Source: JBEKLJ01 sp050010255
GTDB taxonomy: Bacteria > Acidobacteriota > Terriglobia > Bryobacterales > Bryobacteraceae
Reading direction: 5' to 3'
Assembly (NCBI GenBank): GCA_050010255.1
Contig: JBEKLJ010000064.1
Location: 1-15,968, forward strand
Length of the DNA: 15,968 bases
The notes below the pieces were generated by a model. The model was not told where the DNA came from. It saw only the letters and a list, made by a program, of their open reading frames with translations, and made no database searches. Positions 10,909 to 15,968 of the stretch are shown here, piece by piece. The translations under genes were made by a program, and so were the position numbers. Position 1 is the first letter of the stretch. Each line of letters opens with the position of its first letter.

Positions 10909-13203
10909 TCATTGCACGTAGGCGGCCAGCTCAGCGCAGCTTGAGAAGGCGCGCGCGGGCCGCCCAACGATCCGCACGGCCAGAGCGTGGACGGGCTGCT
11001 TGAGCCGGACGGCGTATGGGTCGCCGTCCCGCAGGCCGGGTATCCCCGCCGAGGTGAACGCGGGGTAGGTCTCGAGCGTCGCCACCGTCTCCCACGGCCC
11101 GTTCCTGCTCCGCCTGACCTGAATACTGGGCTTGCCGGCCGAAGTGTCGAACCAGCCGCCGTTCTCGAAGACTTTGCCGTGGCGGTAGACGACCCGGGCG
11201 ATGTCGGCCGGCTCGTCCATCTCCACGGCGTACCAGTCCTCCCTGGCGGGGGCGCCTTCGAAAGTGGTGCGGTAAGTATCGCCGCGCTCGTCGCAGATCG
11301 AGCCGAGCACGCTGCCCGTACGAGACCAGCTTTCGCGACCGAAGGCGGAGACGGCGACTTGGCCGACGGTAACGCGATCGGGCCTCGGCAGCCAGACCCG
11401 GTAGTTCACGGCGTCGGCGAACGGCACCAGCACCAGCGTCTGTGGCTTGCCGCTCGCCAGGCCGTCGATCGCGTAAGCCTGGGTGCCGCCCCAGCCAGCA
11501 GGCAGCGCGGCCGTGGCGTCGGCGAGCGTGATCTGGGCCGGATTCATGGTCCTGGGCGCGGCCCGGTGCATATATGGCACTGCGGGGTTCAGGGCGGCTT
11601 CCAGAGCGAGGACCTGCGGTCCGCGCTCGAGGGCGACATGGTCCGGGTAGCTGTGGCCGCCCGGCACGAGGCGGGGCGAGAGGTCCATCTCAATCCGCAC
11701 CGTGTCGCCCCACTTCCACATCCGGTCGATCCTGAGGAAATCCCCGGCGGCGCCGGAAAGCTCCTCTCCTCGGTTGACGGAGGCCTTGAAACTGCGCGCC
11801 CAGGCGGGCACACGCAGGAACAGGGGGAAGCGCGCGGGCTTCGGCGGCCGCACCGAGAGCGTGACCGCGCCCGCGGCCGGGAAGGTCGTCTCGGACTTGA
11901 TTGTGACGGCGTAATCGGCACGGAGCGGAATCGTCGCTTCGCCGGAGACGTAAAGCATCACGGCGATGCCCCCTTCGCGCGAGCCCCACACGCTGGCCGG
12001 AATCAGCGCCAGACCGCGCGGTTGGCTGGACACGCAGTCGTTGGCGCCCAAGGCAGGGCGCTTGCGGCCGTTCAGCGGCGTGAAGGGGCAGAGACGCCCA
12101 TTGCGCGGGTCCTGGGCGGCCAGGAGCTGGTTATAGACGGTGCGCTCGATCTGGTCGGCGTACCGCGCCTCGCCGGTCACGCGCAACAGATGCCAGTTGA
12201 GCTGGAGCCAGGCGACGGTCGCACAGCCTTGGCCCACATTCGAGGCCTCCTCGCCGGGCAGGTCGAAATCGTCGCGGAAGTACTCGCCGCTGCTGGTGGT
12301 GCCGGTGAGGTAGAGCCGCCGACTGGCGATGTCCCGCCAGGCGATTAGGGCGGGTTCCAGGAACGCCCTCTCGCCGGTGAGCCGGTACAGCTCGATCAGC
12401 CCAATCAGGTTCGACATCAGCTCGTACGCCTTCGCGTTGGCGGTCTGACGCACGCTCCCGGTCTGAATCAAAGAAGTGATAATCCGGGGGCCTTGTGGCC
12501 GGTCGTAGGAGCGGACGAGGTAGCGGGCAAAGTCCAGATAGCGCTGCTCGCCGGTGAACCGGTAAAGTCGGCACATCGGCTCCAGCACGCTGGTTGCGGC
12601 CATGCCCATGTGCGCGCCCGCCTGCTGGAGGATGTCCCGCTGTCCGGGCGAGTCGCCGAACGTGCGGACGACCAGGTCGCCGACCCGCCGGCAGGTTTCC
12701 AGGGCGGGCTGCGAGCCAGTGACGCTGTAGTAGCTCAGCAGGCCAGCCAGATTGTACTTGTGGACCCAGACGTCCCAGCTCGTCCAGCGCTGGTCGTCGC
12801 TGTAGGTGCCAAGGTAGCCGTCAGGGAGTTGGGCGTCAATCAGCGACTGCGCGAAGTGATCCATGAGCGCCCTGACGTCGTCGTTCCCGGTGAAGGCCCA
12901 ACTCAGCGCGGCGGCCTCAAGGTACTTGCCGGCGTGTTCGCCGACCGAGGGATGGCTGCCGGGACGTGTGCGGAAGCAGTCCATCATCGCCGGCTCATCG
13001 ATGTGCAGCAGGCGGCCCTCGGCATTCATTCGTATGCGGCGGCCAAGGTAGCCGTTGATGGTTTGACGATCCAGAGGCGCCGGGAGAAAAGCGTCTGGAA
13101 CTCGATCGAGCACTACGGGTTTGGGCGCATCGGCCAACCTTGGCCCGGGTGCGCCGGATGCCGCCACGGCGAGGAGGCATCCCAATACCCCACTTCGTAC
13201 CAT
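10909..13203 (-). CDS. Secreted GH127/DUF1680-type glycosidase (beta-L-arabinofuranosidase-like)
   Basis: A 764-aa exported protein. Residues 1 to about 19 form a signal peptide. An (alpha/alpha) barrel of the DUF1680/GH127 family spans about 40-430 (QTINGYLGRRIRMN, HAGKYLEAAALSWAFTGND, QLPDGYLGTYSDD, RYADQIERTVYNQLLAAQ), with beta domains behind it. The last 150 residues look like an F5/8 type C (discoidin) domain (WYAVEMDEPADIARVVYRHG, IQVRRSRNGPWETVATLETY, LAVRIVG), which often binds glycans. GH127 enzymes release beta-L-arabinofuranose using a zinc-bound cysteine. The acid/base Glu appears retained (E307 in SGEYF) and one zinc Cys is present (C327). The partner Glu is Gln (Q325), and the usual Cys pair reads Asp-Cys (389-390). 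Activity and substrate are therefore uncertain. ATG at 13203 has no Shine-Dalgarno and follows -10-like sequences. It is a lone gene, convergent with the ABC operon. Confidence 0.85.
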   Translation of the reverse strand: MVRSGVLGCLLAVAASGAPGPRLADAPKPVVLDRVPDAFLPAPLDRQTINGYLGRRIRMNAEGRLLHIDEPAMMDCFRTRPGSHPSVGEHAGKYLEAAALSWAFTGNDDVRALMDHFAQSLIDAQLPDGYLGTYSDDQRWTSWDVWVHKYNLAGLLSYYSVTGSQPALETCRRVGDLVVRTFGDSPGQRDILQQAGAHMGMAATSVLEPMCRLYRFTGEQRYLDFARYLVRSYDRPQGPRIITSLIQTGSVRQTANAKAYELMSNLIGLIELYRLTGERAFLEPALIAWRDIASRRLYLTGTTSSGEYFRDDFDLPGEEASNVGQGCATVAWLQLNWHLLRVTGEARYADQIERTVYNQLLAAQDPRNGRLCPFTPLNGRKRPALGANDCVSSQPRGLALIPASVWGSREGGIAVMLYVSGEATIPLRADYAVTIKSETTFPAAGAVTLSVRPPKPARFPLFLRVPAWARSFKASVNRGEELSGAAGDFLRIDRMWKWGDTVRIEMDLSPRLVPGGHSYPDHVALERGPQVLALEAALNPAVPYMHRAAPRTMNPAQITLADATAALPAGWGGTQAYAIDGLASGKPQTLVLVPFADAVNYRVWLPRPDRVTVGQVAVSAFGRESWSRTGSVLGSICDERGDTYRTTFEGAPAREDWYAVEMDEPADIARVVYRHGKVFENGGWFDTSAGKPSIQVRRSRNGPWETVATLETYPAFTSAGIPGLRDGDPYAVRLKQPVHALAVRIVGRPARAFSSCAELAAYVQ

Positions 13204-13212
13204 TAGTATGAG

Positions 13213-13222
13213 GGTATACTAG
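13213..13222 (-). promoter_or_regulatory. Predicted -10 region of the GH127 gene
   Basis: On the reverse strand TAGTATACC contains two overlapping -10 candidates: TAGTAT (13 nt before the ATG) and TATACC (9 nt before it). Either would give a leader of only a few nt. The operator-like palindrome at 13220-13245 overlaps its upstream edge. Confidence 0.4.
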
Positions 13223-13245
13223 TACAGTACGACTGAACAGTACTA
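13220..13245. promoter_or_regulatory. Operator-like imperfect palindrome upstream of the GH127 gene
   Basis: TAGTACAGTAC (13220-13230) and GAACAGTACTA (13235-13245) are inverted complements at 9 of 11 positions around a 4-bp centre (GACT). The site covers the region just upstream of the predicted -10, where a repressor would block RNA polymerase. It also contains two direct ACAGTAC copies 13 bp apart. The binding protein is unknown; a two-fold symmetric regulator is inferred from symmetry and position only. Confidence 0.5.
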
Positions 13246-13415
13246 TTATGTGGGGGGACAGGACACCAGATTGCGTTTGATTTGTTCGGGTTGCGGGGTT
13301 AACGTCCGTGCAGTCGGAGAGAGCCGTAAGCTTATGTAGATTAAGAAAAACACAATGTTAACTCCCTGCCGAAGAACCACCCCCGTAAGCGCCGCAATTC
13401 TCATCAACCAGCCTG

Positions 13416-13421
13416 TAGTAT
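13416..13421 (+). promoter_or_regulatory. Predicted -10 of the efp operon
   Basis: TAGTAT lies 22 nt before the efp ATG, leaving a leader of about 15 nt that holds the AGGAGG at 13433-13438. The -35 is unclear. The rest of the 13246-13410 gap is AT-richer than its surroundings, contains two GTTAAC sites (13298, 13357) and shows no credible gene. Confidence 0.4.
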
Positions 13422-13432
13422 CCTGTCTCAGC

Positions 13433-13438
13433 AGGAGG
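13433..13438 (+). promoter_or_regulatory. Shine-Dalgarno of efp
   Basis: AGGAGG five bases before ATG 13444 is a consensus ribosome-binding site and fixes the efp start. Confidence 0.8.
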
Positions 13439-13443
13439 GCAGC

Positions 13444-14019
13444 ATGGTCGCTGCGTCGCAGCTTCGGGCCGGCATGGCGATTCGTTTCGAGGGCCAGCTC
13501 TATAAGGTCCTGGTCGCGGACTATCACCCGGGTCAGGGCAAGATGGGAGGCGCGGCCCACACGCGCCTGAAGAACGTGACGACGGGCACGCTCCGGGAGC
13601 ACAGCTTCCGCGCCGAGTTGAAGCTGGAGGAGGTCGAGGTCCAGAAGACGCCGATGGACTTCCTCTACGAGGACTCCGGGCAGTGCGACTTCATGAACCC
13701 CGAAACGTTCGAGCAGATGACCATCCCGGCTGCGCTGATCGGCCCGCAGGCCAAGCTCCTCCAGCCGGAGATGCGGGTGGGCGTCGAATTCGTCGAAGGC
13801 AGCCCGGTGAGCGTACTGCTGCCGGAGGTCCTCGAGGTGCGCATCGCCGAGACCGCCCCGCCGTCGCACCAGCAGGTGGACAGCGTCTGGAAACCGGCCA
13901 GGCTGGAGAGCGGCGTCGAGATCCTGGTGCCGCAGTTCATCAAGACAGGCGATGTGATCCGCCTGGATGTGGCCAACCTGAAGTATATGGACCGTGCCAA
14001 GGGCACGGGAAGGAGTTGA
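13444..14019 (+). CDS. efp: Translation elongation factor P
   Basis: A 191-aa EF-P, which binds between the P and E sites of the ribosome and rescues stalling at consecutive prolines. The N-terminal KOW-like domain (LRAGMAIRFEGQLYKVLVADYH) is followed by two OB-fold domains (DFMNPETFEQMTIP, LLQPEMRVGVEFVEGSPVSVLLP, then PQFIKTGDVIRLD near the end). The modification loop reads HPGQGKMGG instead of the E. coli PGKGQ or the PGR of rhamnosylated EF-Ps. Anchoring on the following TRLKNVTTGT places Lys33 at the tip, equivalent to E. coli Lys34, with one extra residue in the loop. The last residues (YMDRAKGTGRS) extend slightly past the usual end. The start is fixed by AGGAGG. A DUF3467 gene follows after 7 bp, so an operon is likely. 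Confidence 0.95.
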   Translation: MVAASQLRAGMAIRFEGQLYKVLVADYHPGQGKMGGAAHTRLKNVTTGTLREHSFRAELKLEEVEVQKTPMDFLYEDSGQCDFMNPETFEQMTIPAALIGPQAKLLQPEMRVGVEFVEGSPVSVLLPEVLEVRIAETAPPSHQQVDSVWKPARLESGVEILVPQFIKTGDVIRLDVANLKYMDRAKGTGRS

Positions 14020-14026
14020 GCGTCCG

Positions 14027-14320
14027 ATGACACCACCGCAAGCGCCGCAGATCCAGCTAATCAAGGCGCCGGAGTATCGCGACAACTACGCCAACAGCGT
14101 GCAGGTGCGGCCGAGCCTGTGGGACATCTCCCTTTCGTTCGGCGTAGTCAGCCAGACCGGCCCCGACACAGTCGCCACCCAGAACTTCCAGGGCACTTAC
14201 CTAAGCCCGCAACAGGTCAAAGCACTGCTCAACATTCTTCAGCAGAACATCTCGCCGTACGAGGCGACGTTCGGCGAGATTCGGCTGGAACCTCAGGCGC
14301 AGGGCGGCATAGTCCAGTAA
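14027..14320 (+). CDS. DUF3467 family protein
   Basis: A 97-aa cytoplasmic protein of unknown function. It has the DUF3467 pattern: YANSVQVRPSLWDISLSFG (residues about 25-43), then TYLSPQQVKALLNILQQNI and YEATFGEIRL. This family is small, widespread and uncharacterised; its W-D and FG positions look like the core of a small beta-alpha fold, which is inference. ATG at 14027 is preferred over an in-frame ATG at 13994 that lies inside efp, because AAGGAG stands 11 nt before 14027 and the conserved region begins soon after. It is 7 bp downstream of efp and 4 bp upstream of the glycosyltransferase, so it is very probably co-transcribed with both. Confidence 0.85.
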   Translation: MTPPQAPQIQLIKAPEYRDNYANSVQVRPSLWDISLSFGVVSQTGPDTVATQNFQGTYLSPQQVKALLNILQQNISPYEATFGEIRLEPQAQGGIVQ

Positions 14321-14324
14321 CGCC

Positions 14325-15968
14325 TTGGCAATCGTGACCGAGACCGGCAGGGGGGCCCGAAGGCGGCGAGGGCGCCCGGAGACGCACCTCTTCTTCTTCG
14401 CGGCGTTCGCGCTGCTGCTGTTGCTCGTCCACTTCCCGTTCCTGGACCTGCCGTTTTATTGGGACGAGGCCGGGCAATTCGTCCCGGCGGCCCTGGATCT
14501 CCATGAGCGGGGCGCGTGGGTGCCCGAGCGAGCCACGCCGAACGTCCACCCGCCCGGTGTGATGGCCTACCTGGCGCTGGTGTGGCGGGTGTTCGGGTAC
14601 TCGATCACGGCGACGCGGGTGGCGATGCTGGTGGCGGCGGCGGTGGGTTTGTGGCTGACTTTCCTGCTGGCGATCCGGCTGTGCCGCAACGTGGGTGGCG
14701 CGCCTGCCTTCTCGGCCGTGCTGCTGCTGACGGTCTCGCCGCTGTTCTACATCCAATCGATGTTGGCGCAGCTCGACATGCCGGCGATGCTGCTGACCGT
14801 CTGCGCGCTGCTGCTGTTTCTCGACGGCCGGGTGCGATCGGCGGCGCTGGCCAGCGCGGCGCTGGTGCTGGTGAAGGAGACTGGGGTGGTGGTGCCGCTG
14901 GTGCTGGCGGGGTGGCTGATCGCCGAGCGGAGACCGAAGGAGGCGGCCTGGTTCGTCCTGCCGCTGGCGGCGCTGGCGGGGTGGCTCGCGGTGCTGTGGA
15001 AAGCCACCGGCCACCCGTTCGGGAACACGGAGTTCGCGCGTTACAACCTGGCCTTCGCCGTGCACCCGGTGCGCATCCTGGTGGCGCTGGCGCGGCGCTG
15101 CTTCTACCTGTTTGTGGAGGACTTCCATTGGGTCGGCTGGATCGCCGTGCTGGCGGCTTGGCGGCGAGCGAGGATCTACTCAAGCCGGCCGTGGCGAGTG
15201 GCGATCTCGATCGCGGTGGCGCAGGTGCTGGCGGTCACCGTGTTCGGCGGGGCGACGCTGGAGCGCTACCTGCTGCCGGTGCTGCCGCTCTTGTATATCG
15301 CCTTCGCGGCCGCCTGGTCCTCGTTTCCCTCGCTGGGGACGCGCGTGGGGAAGGTGGTGACGTTCGCCGGCTTGCTCCTGTGCCTGTTCTGGAACCCGCC
15401 GTATCCCCAACCCTTCGAAAACAACCTGGCGATGGTGGATTTCGTCCGGCTGCACGAGTGGGTGGGCGACTTCCTGGAGCACAACCTGCCGGGGCAGACG
15501 GTCACCACCGCGTGGCCGCTTTGGGTGGAGCTGCGGCGGCCGACGCTCGGCTACGTCCACAAGAAGCTGGCGGTGAGGGAGATCCCGAGCTTCCGCGCGG
15601 CGGACGTGAGGGCATTGGACCCGGCTTCGGTGGAGGTCTTCGTGCTCTTCTCGCGGGAATGGGAGCGCGACTGGGACCTGCGGCGGGCGCCGCTCGTGAG
15701 CGCTCTGATGCGCCGCTTTTACGGCTACGAACCGCAGATTTCCCCGGCGGCGCTGGAGCGGCGGCTGGGCGTGGAGCTGGTGGCGCGCCGGGGCGAACGG
15801 GGGCAGTGGGTGGCGGGGGACCGGAAGGCCGCGCGGCGGTTGCCCTATCTTCTCACACGCCTTCGGCTGCGGCTTGCGGGAGGCCGGCATCTTCTGCGTT
15901 GCGCTCGGGGTGAGTCCTCAGCGTACTGTTCAAGTACGCCTGCGGGCTCACCCCGTCGCGCGCCTTGA
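14325..15968 (+). CDS. GT39/ArnT-like integral membrane glycosyltransferase
   Basis: A 547-aa GT-C glycosyltransferase that would transfer a sugar from a polyprenyl-phosphate donor to a protein, lipid or glycan on the periplasmic face. After a basic N-terminus and a first membrane helix (about 21-40) comes the catalytic-loop motif FYWDEAGQF, with D47-E48 as the likely catalytic acids, then HPPGVMAYLALVWRVFGYS. Many further hydrophobic helices follow to about residue 360, then a soluble C-terminal domain. The acceptor is unknown. The start is uncertain: TTG 14325 or GTG 14334 both fit, and neither has a Shine-Dalgarno. The last 20 or so residues (Arg-, Ser- and Pro-rich) are encoded by the palindrome at 15906-15955, and the stop is the final three bases of the window, so this tail may not belong to the ancestral protein. 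Confidence 0.8.
   Translation: MAIVTETGRGARRRRGRPETHLFFFAAFALLLLLVHFPFLDLPFYWDEAGQFVPAALDLHERGAWVPERATPNVHPPGVMAYLALVWRVFGYSITATRVAMLVAAAVGLWLTFLLAIRLCRNVGGAPAFSAVLLLTVSPLFYIQSMLAQLDMPAMLLTVCALLLFLDGRVRSAALASAALVLVKETGVVVPLVLAGWLIAERRPKEAAWFVLPLAALAGWLAVLWKATGHPFGNTEFARYNLAFAVHPVRILVALARRCFYLFVEDFHWVGWIAVLAAWRRARIYSSRPWRVAISIAVAQVLAVTVFGGATLERYLLPVLPLLYIAFAAAWSSFPSLGTRVGKVVTFAGLLLCLFWNPPYPQPFENNLAMVDFVRLHEWVGDFLEHNLPGQTVTTAWPLWVELRRPTLGYVHKKLAVREIPSFRAADVRALDPASVEVFVLFSREWERDWDLRRAPLVSALMRRFYGYEPQISPAALERRLGVELVARRGERGQWVAGDRKAARRLPYLLTRLRLRLAGGRHLLRCARGESSAYCSSTPAGSPRRAP
15906..15955. repeat. Palindromic element overlapping the 3' end of the glycosyltransferase gene
   Basis: The arms at 15906-15927 and 15933-15955 are inverted complements with two mismatches and a one-base bulge around a 5-nt loop. 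Weaker symmetry appears to continue outward (left of 15906 and to the window end), so the whole element may be larger and cut by the edge. The glycosyltransferase frame runs through it to a TGA at 15966-15968. It looks like a mobile or REP-like intergenic palindrome, and it could also act as a terminator. Confidence 0.75.

Noticed and set aside
13169..13203. Lipoprotein signal in the GH127 protein (VLGC near residue 9)
   Set aside because: Only eight residues precede the Cys, too short for a lipoprotein signal; an ordinary signal peptide is more likely.
13246..13443. Possible remnant of a mobile element (GGGGACAGGACACC at 13254 and AT-rich surroundings)
   Set aside because: The stretch looks foreign in composition, but no transposase fragment, paired terminal repeats or target duplication can be seen, so there is not enough to call an element.

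Overview
The window is chromosomal, GC-rich bacterial DNA carrying mostly housekeeping genes. The gene families and their details suggest an acidobacterium, most like the Solibacter/Bryobacter group: an MtaB starting with a GCRATQ motif, an EF-P with a GQGKMGG loop followed by a DUF3467 gene, a secreted DUF1680 glycosidase, GC-rich codon use, and a mixture of leaderless-looking and Shine-Dalgarno genes. This placement is an inference from family resemblance; no 16S or other decisive marker is present.

Layout. (1) 1-703, minus: the N-terminal half of aroA (EPSP synthase), cut by the window edge. It is divergent from a secreted two-domain rhodanese (775-1659, plus). (2) 1760-2569, minus: a secreted protein of unknown function, resembling LolA-like outer-membrane-lipoprotein-sorting proteins, with an Ala/Pro/Thr repeat linker. 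(3) 2642-3958, minus: mtaB (tRNA methylthiotransferase). It is divergent from dnaE (4117-7572, plus), and the gap between them holds three copies of a 16-bp palindrome. (4) accA (7621-8502, plus). (5) A membrane-fusion protein (8625-10058) and a MacB/LolD-type ABC ATPase (10069-10806) form a two-gene operon with no permease gene after it. The ATPase stop codon lies inside a long inverted repeat (10802-10884). (6) 10909-13203, minus: a secreted GH127/DUF1680-type glycosidase with a C-terminal discoidin-like domain and an altered metal/nucleophile site. (7) An AT-richer intergenic region (13204-13443) holds an operator-like palindrome and the efp promoter. (8) efp (13444-14019), a DUF3467 gene (14027-14320) and a GT39-type membrane glycosyltransferase (14325-15968) run together, probably as an operon. 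The last gene ends inside another large palindrome at the window edge.

The genes serve separate core functions: aromatic amino-acid synthesis, tRNA modification, replication, fatty-acid synthesis, polyproline translation, envelope export and glycan metabolism. I found no phage, defence system, CRISPR array, rRNA, tRNA or transposase. The most interesting system-level signal is promoter architecture. At least five genes (aroA, rhodanese, mtaB, dnaE, accA), and probably the GH127 gene, have a TANNNT-like -10 box only 8-16 nt before the start codon and no Shine-Dalgarno. The genes that do have a Shine-Dalgarno (secreted protein, MFP, efp) have their -10 box 22-56 nt upstream. The second recurring theme is palindromic repeat elements beside or overlapping gene ends.
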